From contig NZ_VJZP01000007.1 in assembly GCF_007097265.1 (NCBI RefSeq), forward strand, positions 1 to 64,000: DNA of 64,000 nucleotides, in the 5' to 3' direction. Positions 38,301-45,545 of the stretch are shown piece after piece. A program made the position numbers and the translations under genes. The notes under the pieces were generated by a model that was not told the origin of the DNA, did no database searches, and was given only the letters and a program-made list of their open reading frames with translations. Each line of letters opens with the position of its first letter. Positions within the stretch are counted from its first letter, which is position 1. Origin of the DNA: Flavobacterium gawalongense. GTDB taxonomy: Bacteria; Bacteroidota; Bacteroidia; Flavobacteriales; Flavobacteriaceae.

Positions 38301-39510
38301 CCAGACGATCACTGTAAAAGACAATACCGCACCGGTTATTTCCACTTGTGCTCCTGCGGTTACGGTTAGTCCTAACAATGCAGGATGTTCATATAAACAA
38401 ACGGGTACAGGATGGGATGTAACAGCAACCGATAATTGCGGCAGTACAACCATTAAATACACACTGAGTGGTGCGACCATTTCAGCAGTGAATGCTTATG
38501 CCACTCTTAATAATGTGGTGTTCAATCTGGGTGTAACCACTGTAACAGCTATTGCATATGATGCATGTAACAATGCATCTGCACCATGTAGTTTCACGGT
38601 AACAGTAACAACAAGTATATTGTCTGCAACTATCGCCACCAATAATACAATCATATACTTTGGCTATTCAGGCGATCAGACTGCAACGATTACCGCTTAC
38701 CCAAGTGGAGGGACTGCTCCTTACAAAGTTTCCATTACTATGGTAAATCCACAGACTGTAGTGCCAGCTCGTATTAAAGAACGAGTAGATGGTAAGCTCA
38801 TATGTGATTATATCAATACTGCGGGAGATGAAGTTTGGGTTCCTGGAACTAATACGTATGGTACAACAGGCAACAGTGGTAATAACCAGCCAACTTCTAC
38901 TTCAAATGCGAATATACCGACGGGTGGTAGCTATTCAGTAAATGTAACATTACTTACAGATGCCAGGTTTGTTGCTACGGTAACAGATAAATATGGATGC
39001 TCTTATACGATACCATATGATCAGGCAGCCAGAGTTGATGCCGAAGATGCCCGTTGCTTTGCTGCTGGAAATAGTGGTAACGCCAAAGTTACGATCTGTC
39101 ACAGAACGGGTAGCACTAAGAACCCATGTGTAGCTATTTGTGTAGATGAGTCTGCAGTGCAGGAACACCTTAATCATGGGGACTTCTTGGGCAAATGTAC
39201 ACCAGATTTTATAGCACCAAAATCTAATGCAAAATTGTTGCAACTTGATAAAATAATTATTGAACCTGCTTCCTTCGACGTAAAAGCCTACCCTAATCCA
39301 ACCCAACATCAGTTTACTTTAGTTGTGGAAGGGGGCAGCAATGAAAAAGTAGAAGTAATAGTATATGACATGCTTGCCAGAATGGTAAAACGTTTTGAAA
39401 AAAGTGATGGACAACCGATTATGTTCGGTGAAGAATTACCAACAGGTGAATATCTTACAGTAATCAAACAGGGTGTTAATATAAAAACGGTCAATTTGAT
39501 CAAACAGTAA
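35350..39510 (+). CDS. Secreted repeat-rich surface protein with T9SS sorting domain
   Basis: 1386 residues. A signal peptide (cleavage after FGQ, about residue 29) is followed by an Ig-like module ending HEFTD (about 30-125), a long Gly/Thr/Ser/Asn-rich beta-helix-like region (about 130-700), an Ig-like segment starting TICAGSSVNF, two or three HYR-like modules (DNTAPV..CSDTAGIAAAxAL..DNC..F.QTITVK), a Cys/His motif (TICHRTG..CVAICVDESAVQEHLNHGD near 1250-1290) and a type A T9SS C-terminal sorting domain (AYPNPTQHQFTLVVEG onward). It is expected on the cell surface or released, possibly as an adhesin. The part encoding the HYR modules is richer in G+C than the start of the gene and contains an exact 39-bp duplication. 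Confidence 0.85.
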   Translation: MKTFLRTPRFLTIVFLIANLFFVSAAFGQASVTSDKPDYPPLSNAVFTGVGFSPNENVLLKVENLTKPINTTSGDSSYSPWTVTADADGTFITNWTVCNCSGDLLRVSAYGQSSGENVWHEFTDTSITSTATGGNWNLTTTWVGGVVPGAGDIVTIAVDATVTVIDNRSATSITIAGGSKNTKLQINPGIILSVSGDVTINSPGSNSRTNEIIVGSGILNIGGNLTVNGAAEGSSINNRQGQLTVSTGTVDVNGNITTNAAGANSLISFSGAGTLKISGNWVHGGSFTKSTSTVIFDGLTQSISGGAVIDFNNLTITAGATVTGNSIFATTATGTFTIQNGGKFIQTAGTAILGGTRSFGATSTYETQTSLSSPWPNISYGNVIINTSAGNMSAGGNLQTVLGSLTIQNTTGGSFGLSTTSNTTTTISGNLIINNGLFNFSTNTGTPTVNVSGNVLINGGTLQPMTSTGIPIFNLTGNWTNNGGIFTAGTGTVTFNGGSQTIGGSSPTTFGALTIAGSADKTLGNDITINGALVFSANKINTGANTLILGNSATVSGAGTGKYVNGNLRKGIAASTSSKNFEIGDASNYTPVNIGFSGTGTNGTGNITAFTQAADDPNIATSAIDDTKNVNRYWSLVNSGVTFGTYNATFNFVAGDMDGLAAFSNFIVGKYSSGWTYPIVGTKTAASTQAIGLSAFSTFVVGEGGAGAPTLHTNPISQTICAGSSVNFIAKVNSIPPTPGSGVEWQVDNGSGFVALTIASPYSVVTSSSAGVTTSTLSISPAAAGLNTYKYRAKFTNTKGSFTTGFATLTIDLIAPTWTTGTTALNVTKQCSDAAGITAAQALFPVASDNFDTDVTNIVKTSGSFVAGTLCPQAGTYTNIWTVTDDCGNASLVFTQTITVKDNTAPVVTTATNSLDALTLECSDTAGIAAALALAPAATDNCTAVPTINLVSDDTTAGSCANNYTRVRVWNFTDGCGNTSANFTQTITVKDNTAPVISTCAPAVTVSPNNAGCSYKQTGTGWDVTATDNCGSTTIKYTLSGATISAVNAYATLNNVVFNLGVTTVTAIAYDACNNASAPCSFTVTVTTSILSATIATNNTIIYFGYSGDQTATITAYPSGGTAPYKVSITMVNPQTVVPARIKERVDGKLICDYINTAGDEVWVPGTNTYGTTGNSGNNQPTSTSNANIPTGGSYSVNVTLLTDARFVATVTDKYGCSYTIPYDQAARVDAEDARCFAAGNSGNAKVTICHRTGSTKNPCVAICVDESAVQEHLNHGDFLGKCTPDFIAPKSNAKLLQLDKIIIEPASFDVKAYPNPTQHQFTLVVEGGSNEKVEVIVYDMLARMVKRFEKSDGQPIMFGEELPTGEYLTVIKQGVNIKTVNLIKQ

Positions 39511-39536
39511 AGTTATTTCATAAGCAGAGTTTAAAT

Positions 39537-39574
39537 CAACTCCATTTCGATGTTAATTGAAATGGAGTTTTTTT
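39537..39574 (+). terminator. Terminator after the surface-protein gene
   Basis: The perfect stem AACTCCATTTC / GAAATGGAGTT with a 10-base loop is followed by T7. Confidence 0.88.
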
Positions 39575-39627
39575 ATGCAGCAGTTAGAATGTTTTGAGAA
39601 CTCAGTTTTCAAGAAAAATAATACCAA

Positions 39628-39796
39628 TTATACCGTTTAATCTTTGAAAAACTGTTATCCTTTTTCACAAAGGGTATTGACAAAGAAATCTCGCAAAGTA
39701 GCAAAGACAATCTATAATTGCGTCTTGGCGACTTTGCGAGAATAATTATAATTTTTGAAATCCTTTTACAGTAAATTCAAAACACAAACGGTATAA
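39628..39796. mobile_element. MITE-like element E2
   Basis: 169 bp with perfect 11-bp terminal inverted repeats TTATACCGTTT / AAACGGTATAA, extended imperfectly to about 28 bp. The interior has a perfect 10-bp stem CTCGCAAAGT / ACTTTGCGAG (39690-39699 with 39731-39740). There is no coding capacity. The ends match those of E1 and E4, so one enzyme may mobilise all three. The palindromic TATA at the ends prevents a firm target-site call. Confidence 0.7.
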
Positions 39797-39888
39797 TAAA
39801 TAACCTAGAGGGAGACTTGATAAAATCGATTACAGGGTATGATTTTTATACAAGAGCCTTTTCCAATGTTTTTAAAGTTTAAATGGTA

Positions 39889-40206
39889 TAAGTCAAGGAT
39901 TCGTCAGTTCGTCCCGACGCTTCGGGAGAGTAATAATTTGCGATAGAAAATTTTTACGAAGTATCGAGAACCCTTACGTTTTGAAGGCTTCTCGATACAA
40001 TTTTAAACATTAAAGCTATCGCATTAATGTTCAAAATTACTATCATTGACTTTTTTATTTAATGTATTGAAAATCAATAATTTAACAAAATTAACATGCA
40101 AGAATAATACGTCATTTTATATTGCTTTTTTTGTAAAAAAATTAAGCCTCGAAGTGACGGTTGAAACAGCTTAACTTAATGACATTGCACGAGCTATAGC
40201 GAACTG
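39889..40206 (+). repeat. Direct repeat unit, first copy
   Basis: About 318 bp nearly identical (I count 6-7 differences) to 40291-40608, offset 402 bp. It includes core copy B. Its left boundary abuts a TATACC-type element end (AAATGGTATA at 39881-39890); its right boundary abuts the left end of E4. Confidence 0.85.
39902..40159 (+). repeat. Structured repeat core, copy B (candidate non-coding RNA)
   Basis: 258 bp. There is a small CCCGACGCTTCGGG hairpin, then H1 (39930-39957, 9 of 10 pairs, loop containing GCGATAG), H2 (39961-39970 with 39989-39998, perfect 10 bp, plus an inner CCTT/AAGG), and H3 (40000-40037, 13 of 14 pairs, loop containing CTATCGC). The H1 loop (39940-39946) is perfectly complementary to the H3 loop (40016-40022). 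The last 110 bp are the best-conserved part across copies. Confidence 0.75.
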
Positions 40207-40670
40207 TTATACCATTTACGTTTAGAATTTACTGGAGTATGTTTCTAAAAATTTGTCATTGCTTCGTCGGACACGAGCGATCAATGTCATTAAGTTAAGG
40301 ATTCGTCAGTTCGTCCCGACGCTTCGGGAGAGTAATAATTTGCGATAGAAAATTTTTACGAAGTATCGAGAACCCTTACGTTTTGAAGGCTTTTCGATAC
40401 AATTTTAAACATTAAAGCTATCGCATTAATGTTCAAAATTACTACCATTGACGTTTTTGTTTAATGTATTGAAAATCAATAATTTAACAAAATTAACATG
40501 CAAGAATAATACGTCATTTTATATTGCTTTTTTTGTAAAAAAATTAAGCCTCGAAGTGACGGTTGAAACAGCTTAACTTAATGACATTGCACGAGCGATA
40601 GCGAACTGGCGAAGCAATGGCAAACAGACGGCTTATTTATTCCAGTAAAAACAAACTTAAAATGGTATTA
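40207..40670. mobile_element. Composite MITE-like element E4
   Basis: About 464 bp from TTATACCATTT..TTTACTGGA to TCCAGTAAA..AAATGGTATT. Inside it is a second pair of perfect 18-bp inverted repeats (40282-40299 and 40572-40589) flanked by the 10-bp direct repeat CACGAGCGAT (40272-40281 and 40590-40599), and around those an inverted CATTGCTTCG / CGAAGCAATG pair (40257-40266, 40610-40619). Core copy C lies at the centre. This reads as elements nested inside one another. Confidence 0.65.
40304..40561 (+). repeat. Structured repeat core, copy C (candidate non-coding RNA)
   Basis: 258 bp, about 98% identical to copy B. The H1 and H3 loops are again complementary (40342-40348 with 40418-40424). 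H2 carries one change (TTCTCGATAC to TTTTCGATAC) that turns a G-C pair into a G-U pair, tolerated only if the plus strand is the RNA strand. Confidence 0.75.
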
Positions 40671-40740
40671 ATCAGTTGTACAAAGGAAAATTTAAAAACA
40701 AAAATAAGTTGTCTGAAAAGGTGTTTTTTGAGTAATAAAA

Positions 40741-40774
40741 AAACCACTCTGAAAACGAATTTCCAGAGTGGTTT
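40741..40774 (-). terminator. Terminator of amt
   Basis: The perfect stem AAACCACTCTG / CAGAGTGGTTT has a T-run on the minus strand and lies 29 bp after the amt stop. Confidence 0.85.
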
Positions 40775-40802
40775 AATTTAAAATTACTTATAAAAAAATG
40801 AT

Positions 40803-42128
40803 TTACAGATATTCTCCGTGTTGAGAAATATCTAAACCTAATTCTTCTTTATCTTCACTTACTCTTAGTGGGGTAATTTTACTTACAACAAAGAAAAGGA
40901 AATACGATACCGAGAATGCAAATATCGAAACAAGAACTAATGCTTTTAATTGAATTAAAAACAAAGTAGCATCACCGAAAATTAAACCTTGGTTATCACC
41001 AACAATAGCATTTACAGATTTTGAAGCAAATACACCTGTTAAAAGCATACCTACCATACCACCAACACCGTGACAAGCAAATACATCTAATGCATCATCA
41101 ATTTTACCTTTAGGGAATTTACTCACCACAAGATTACTTACAATACTGGCAATAAGACCAATTGCCATTGCATGAGGGATACTTACGAATCCTGCAGCAG
41201 GTGTAACAGCTACCAAACCTACAACGGCACCGATACAAGCTCCCATTGCGGAAAGTTTGTGTCCAAGGATTTTATCAAGAAATACCCAACCCATTGCAGC
41301 AGCACCGGCAGCAACTGTTGTAGTTCCTAAAGCTTGTGCAGCCAAACTACCAGCTCCTACAGCAGATCCTGCATTGAAACCGAACCAACCGAACCATAAT
41401 AAACCAGTTCCTAATAAAACATAAGTAATACGGGCAGGATTCACTTTTTGAACTTTTCTTTTTCCTAAGAACATCGCTCCGGCAAGAGCAGCCCATCCTG
41501 CACTCATGTGGACTACTGTTCCACCGGCAAAATCCAATACTCCCCATCCAAATAATAATCCATCAGGATGCCATGTCATGTGGCACAAAGGAGCGTAAAC
41601 GAATAATATGAATAAAACCATAAATAACAAGTAAGCCCAGAAACGAACACGTTCTGCAAAAGCTCCTGTTATTAAGGCTGGTGTAATAATTGCAAATTTA
41701 GCTTGAAATAAAGCAAACAAGATAAATGGAATAGTTGGGGCTAATTCCCAAGCAGTGTTAGCACTTACCCCTTGAAAAAATAAGTTTGACGTAGGATTTC
41801 CTATAAATCCACCGATTGATGGTCCAAAACATAATCCAAATCCAACAACAACCCATAAAACAGTTACTATAACCATAGCCATAAAGCTTTGTAATACGGT
41901 ACTAATAACATTCTTTTTGCCTACCATTCCACCATAAAAGAATCCAAGTCCCGGAGTCATTAATAATACAAGAGCTGTGGCAACTATCATCCAAGCCGTA
42001 TCTCCGGTATCTAATTTTAATTCAACAACGTGTGCACCTAGTGTTGTAGATTCAGCAAAAAGATGAATTGAAAAAATGGATAATACTAGAATTGTGATCA
42101 ATATCACACTTAAAATAATCTTTCGCAT
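40803..42128 (-). CDS. amt: Ammonium transporter
   Basis: A 441-residue Amt/Mep/Rh channel with a cleavable leader (MRKIILSVILITILVLSIFS) and 11 transmembrane helices. The pore histidines lie in VHMSAGWAALAGA and FACHGVGGMVGMLLTG, and the family signature DFAGGTVVHMSAG is present. The cytoplasmic tail ends LGLDISQHGEYL. No glnB/glnK gene accompanies it, unlike most bacterial amt loci. Two CCCCCTAT motifs lie upstream. Confidence 0.96.
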   Translation of the reverse strand: MRKIILSVILITILVLSIFSIHLFAESTTLGAHVVELKLDTGDTAWMIVATALVLLMTPGLGFFYGGMVGKKNVISTVLQSFMAMVIVTVLWVVVGFGLCFGPSIGGFIGNPTSNLFFQGVSANTAWELAPTIPFILFALFQAKFAIITPALITGAFAERVRFWAYLLFMVLFILFVYAPLCHMTWHPDGLLFGWGVLDFAGGTVVHMSAGWAALAGAMFLGKRKVQKVNPARITYVLLGTGLLWFGWFGFNAGSAVGAGSLAAQALGTTTVAAGAAAMGWVFLDKILGHKLSAMGACIGAVVGLVAVTPAAGFVSIPHAMAIGLIASIVSNLVVSKFPKGKIDDALDVFACHGVGGMVGMLLTGVFASKSVNAIVGDNQGLIFGDATLFLIQLKALVLVSIFAFSVSYFLFFVVSKITPLRVSEDKEELGLDISQHGEYL

Positions 42129-42430
42129 AGTTTTTAGTTTTAAATTTCGATAAAAATATAAAATGATTTTAAACCCCCTATTAAAAAAGAGTATAATATT
42201 TTATTTTTATTGATTTTTCAATTTAGCCCCCTATATTTTGTGGGTATGTGATAATTCAACATTAAATTTAATGATTTATTAATGTTGTTTTTCTAAAAAA
42301 CGACAGTTTCTATAAACTATTAAATTTATCATAATATATTAGCAGTCTTTTAATATTATATGGATTATTCGATAATTACACACAATAATAAACAATTTTA
42401 TCGAGAATTTGTCAAAATTACAAACAAAAA
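42129..42430. promoter_or_regulatory. Upstream region of amt
   Basis: About 300 AT-rich bases. The only unusual feature is the motif CCCCCTAT twice (about 42173 and 42226), G-rich in the amt-sense direction and about 5 helical turns apart, which could be regulator or sigma-54 contact sites. No -7 consensus was found. Confidence 0.3.
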
Positions 42431-42465
42431 AAACACCTCATACTTTTATTGTATCAGGTGTCTCT
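42431..42465 (-). terminator. Terminator of the PH-domain gene
   Basis: The arms ACACCTCATAC / GTATCAGGTGT (one mismatch) have a long T-run on the minus strand. It lies beyond hairpin repeat copy 2, as if that repeat had inserted between the stop codon and the terminator. Confidence 0.65.
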
Positions 42466-42493
42466 TTTAATTTTAAAAAATTATTATTTTAAT

Positions 42494-42652
42494 ATGACCG
42501 TCCGCTTAGCGGACTATAATTATTTTTTTAGCCACGAATTTCCACAAATTTCACGAATTAGTGTTTAATTTTTCTTTTAAGGATAAAAATTCGTGACAAA
42601 TTCGTGAAATTTGTGGCTAAATTTCTCTTTAGTATTATTTACGGATAGTCAT
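42494..42652. repeat. Hairpin repeat copy 2 (uninterrupted)
   Basis: 159 bp bounded by ATGACCGTCCG and CGGATAGTCAT, containing GTCCGCTTAGCGGAC (42500-42514) and TAGCCACGAATTTCC-type hairpin arms. It is the intact counterpart of copy 1 at 29568-30063 and lies 1 bp beyond the stop codon of the PH-domain gene. TAGCCACGAATT-type repeats recur in Bacteroidota genomes as I remember them. Confidence 0.85.
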
Positions 42653-42653
42653 A

Positions 42654-43031
42654 TTATTTTAAAATGTGTTGACTTAAAATTTTGTAAACTTCATTGATAT
42701 TGTTTCCTCCTTTCCCAAATTGTTTTGAGATGGGTTTATCCTCACTGTTTAACCAAATTTTTAATTCGGCATCCATATCCAGTATTCCCGCACTTTCTTT
42801 GGAGAATTTTTTGATGCTGGAATAAGGGATTGACATGTAATCTACTTTGGTTCCAACTAATTGTTTTTCGACCAAAATCAACCTTTTATTGGTAAAAATA
42901 AACAGGTCTTTAATTACTTTATATGCTTTCTCGATTATTTCACCATCAATTAAAATAGGGTCGAATTCTTTTGAAACATTTTCAATTGTTACTTCTGATG
43001 CGTTGCCTAAAATGGCATTAAATAGTCCCAT
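42654..43031 (-). CDS. PH-domain-containing protein
   Basis: A 125-residue soluble protein with a bacterial pleckstrin-homology pattern (FIFTNKRLILVEKQ, VDYMSIPYSSIKKFS, LKIWLNSE). Bacterial PH proteins of this group (Bacillus YvbH-like) have no settled function. It is single-gene, divergent from comM by 92 bp, with hairpin repeat copy 2 against its stop codon. Confidence 0.85.
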   Translation of the reverse strand: MGLFNAILGNASEVTIENVSKEFDPILIDGEIIEKAYKVIKDLFIFTNKRLILVEKQLVGTKVDYMSIPYSSIKKFSKESAGILDMDAELKIWLNSEDKPISKQFGKGGNNINEVYKILSQHILK

Positions 43032-43123
43032 AATTTTTTTCTAGTTTATAAATTTCAAAAATAAATTAATTTCCGTGTTATTAATGCCAATATTTTACTA
43101 ATTTACGTACAAAATTAACATAC

Positions 43124-44659
43124 ATGCTAGTTAAAGTTTTTGGAAGTGCCGTTTTTGGAGTTGAAGCCACAACGATTACCGTTGAAGTAAATATTGATAA
43201 AGGAATTGGATATCACTTAGTAGGATTACCAGATAATGCCATTAAAGAGAGTAGTTATAGAATTGCCGCTGCGCTCAAAAATAATGGGTACGCTATGCCA
43301 GGTAAAAAAATAACGATTAATATGGCTCCGGCTGATTTGCGTAAAGAAGGTTCAGCTTATGATTTGACTTTAACGATAGGGATTCTCGTTGCTTCAGGAC
43401 AAATTAAAGCAGATGACATTGACAAATACATTATCATGGGTGAACTTTCTCTTGATGGAGGTTTGCAACCCATTCGTGGGGCTTTACCAATAGCAATAAA
43501 AGCCAAGGAAGAAGGCTTTAAAGGTTTTTTTCTTCCAAAACAAAATGTAAAAGAAGCCGCAATTGTAGCAGGTTTAGATGTTTATGGAGTAGAAAATCTA
43601 CAAGAAGTCATTGATTTTTTGGAAGGAAAAGGAACATTAGAACCTACAACAATAGACACCAGAGCCGAATTTTATAAAACACTGGATTTTCCAGAGTTTG
43701 ATTTCTCGGATGTGAAGGGACAAGAAAGTATCAAGCGTTGTATGGAAATTGCCGCTGCCGGAGGACATAATATTATTTTGATTGGTCCGCCAGGTGCAGG
43801 AAAAACAATGTTAGCGAAACGGTTACCCAGTATTTTACCACCCATGACTCTGCGCGAAGCATTAGAAACGACCAAAATTCATAGTGTTGCAGGGAAATTG
43901 AAAGAAGTGGGATTGATGAATCAAAGACCGTTCCGCAGCCCACATCATACTATTTCGAACGTGGCATTGGTTGGAGGAGGAAGTTATCCGCAACCAGGCG
44001 AAATTTCCATGGCACATAATGGGGTTTTGTTTCTGGATGAACTGCCTGAATTCAAGCGAGATGTTCTGGAAGTAATGCGTCAGCCGTTAGAAGACAGGGA
44101 AGTAACTATCTCAAGAGCTAAGTTTACGGTTACTTATCCGTCGTCGTTTATGCTTGTGGCGAGTATGAATCCGAGTCCAAGTGGTTTTTTTAACGATCCT
44201 GATTCGCCTCAAACTTCTTCACCACACGAAATGCAGCGTTATTTGAGTAAAATATCAGGTCCTTTATTAGACCGAATTGACATTCATATAGAAGTGACTC
44301 CTGTTCCTTTCGAAAAATTATCCGATGACAGGAAAGCTGAAAGCAGTGTTGATATTCGAAAAAGAGTGACTGCGGCGCGAGAAATTCAAACGGAACGTTT
44401 TGAGCAAATGGAAAATATACATTACAATGCACAAATGAATACCAAACACATTAGAGAACATTGTGCGTTGGATGATGTTTCAAAACAATTATTAAAAACT
44501 GCAATGGAACGGTTGAATCTATCAGCACGGGCTTATGATAGAATTTTGAAAGTAGCCAGAACAATAGCTGATCTGGATGCAGCTCCAATCGTTGTTTCCA
44601 GCCACATTGCCGAAGCGATTCAGTACAGAAGTTTGGATCGAGATGGCTGGTTGGGGTGA
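43124..44659 (+). CDS. comM: YifB/ComM-type AAA+ Mg-chelatase-like ATPase
   Basis: A 511-residue protein: an N-terminal Lon-protease-like fold (1-180, lacking the catalytic dyad pattern), an AAA+ Mg-chelatase domain with Walker A GPPGAGKTMLAKRLP near 226-240 and Walker B GVLFLDELPEF, and a C-terminal lid (SARAYDRILKVARTIADL). ComM is a branch-migration helicase aiding recombination during natural transformation; uptake genes are not in this window. Confidence 0.95.
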   Translation: MLVKVFGSAVFGVEATTITVEVNIDKGIGYHLVGLPDNAIKESSYRIAAALKNNGYAMPGKKITINMAPADLRKEGSAYDLTLTIGILVASGQIKADDIDKYIIMGELSLDGGLQPIRGALPIAIKAKEEGFKGFFLPKQNVKEAAIVAGLDVYGVENLQEVIDFLEGKGTLEPTTIDTRAEFYKTLDFPEFDFSDVKGQESIKRCMEIAAAGGHNIILIGPPGAGKTMLAKRLPSILPPMTLREALETTKIHSVAGKLKEVGLMNQRPFRSPHHTISNVALVGGGSYPQPGEISMAHNGVLFLDELPEFKRDVLEVMRQPLEDREVTISRAKFTVTYPSSFMLVASMNPSPSGFFNDPDSPQTSSPHEMQRYLSKISGPLLDRIDIHIEVTPVPFEKLSDDRKAESSVDIRKRVTAAREIQTERFEQMENIHYNAQMNTKHIREHCALDDVSKQLLKTAMERLNLSARAYDRILKVARTIADLDAAPIVVSSHIAEAIQYRSLDRDGWLG

Positions 44660-44673
44660 TTCGGATTTCAAAA

Positions 44674-44708
44674 AAAAACACAACTAAAAATATTTTAATT
44701 GTGTTTTA
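44674..44708 (+). terminator. Terminator between comM and the membrane-protein gene
   Basis: The AAAAACACAA / TTGTGTTTTA arms enclose an AT-rich loop between convergent genes and probably act in both directions. Confidence 0.65.
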
Positions 44709-44738
44709 TAAAAAAGTATATTCCAGATTTAGAGCGAT

Positions 44739-45509
44739 TTATTCAAACTCATTTTCAGAATCGATTCCAATAATTGCAACATAAATGGCATAATACATGG
44801 AATACATAAACGGAATTGTAAAAAATATTCCGATGCAACATCCTATGAATCCTACCATTGACGCTATTATGGATACAATAACTAGTCCTAAAAGGACTAA
44901 GGGTTGTTTTGATACGATTATCATACTAGATTTTATGGCATCAAAAGCTTTTAAATCACCAAAAATAATAAGAGGAATTGTTAGGAAAGTAAAAAAAGAA
45001 ACTGTCATGCTAATCAATGATCCAACTATTTTAATTCCGGTATAATCGACCAATGCTGATAAACCGGTACTAAATAATGAAATTAGTAGTGTAGCGATAA
45101 CCAGTTCCTTAAAATAAGGGGCTTTGTAATATTCTAAAATAGTTGAAACATGAAATTCCTCATCTTTTTCACCACAATGTGCCATTTTAATTAATCCGGC
45201 AGGGAAAGGACTTAAAAGACAAGATAGCACTATCGCACCTATTATGTAGACTAACATAAATGTGCTTGAAAAATTTTCGTTTTTTAAATTTTCTAATGAT
45301 TTTTCGTTTAATACGGAAACTCCAAAAGTAAAAATTACTATTCCAGCTATTAGAATGCCTATTAGTATTGAGAAAACAAAAATCATTAAACCTGCATATA
45401 AGGCAATTTTTTTATAGTTTTCAAAGGCATGATTAAACACATTTCCAAAATCTAATTGATATCCATTATTCTTTATTTCTTCTATCTTTTCTTTAGTAGT
45501 TTTAATCAT
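44739..45509 (-). CDS. Hypothetical multi-pass membrane protein
   Basis: 256 residues with about five or six hydrophobic segments and a hydrophilic amino end (MIKTTKEKIEEIKNNGYQLDFGNVFNHAFENYKK). Similar flavobacterial proteins are often listed as DUF or mis-annotated as carotene monooxygenase. No catalytic residues are evident. It lies 36 bp downstream of the nitroreductase gene and may be its operon partner. Confidence 0.75.
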   Translation of the reverse strand: MIKTTKEKIEEIKNNGYQLDFGNVFNHAFENYKKIALYAGLMIFVFSILIGILIAGIVIFTFGVSVLNEKSLENLKNENFSSTFMLVYIIGAIVLSCLLSPFPAGLIKMAHCGEKDEEFHVSTILEYYKAPYFKELVIATLLISLFSTGLSALVDYTGIKIVGSLISMTVSFFTFLTIPLIIFGDLKAFDAIKSSMIIVSKQPLVLLGLVIVSIIASMVGFIGCCIGIFFTIPFMYSMYYAIYVAIIGIDSENEFE

Positions 45510-45545
45510 TTAGTTTCTTTGTTTTATTGGGTGAATTGAATGTAT

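Noticed and set aside
35676..38480. Several minus-strand frames (for example 35676-35966, 36846-37076, 37977-38237)
   Set aside because: All are shadows of the Thr/Ser/Gly-rich repeats of the 1386-residue surface protein.
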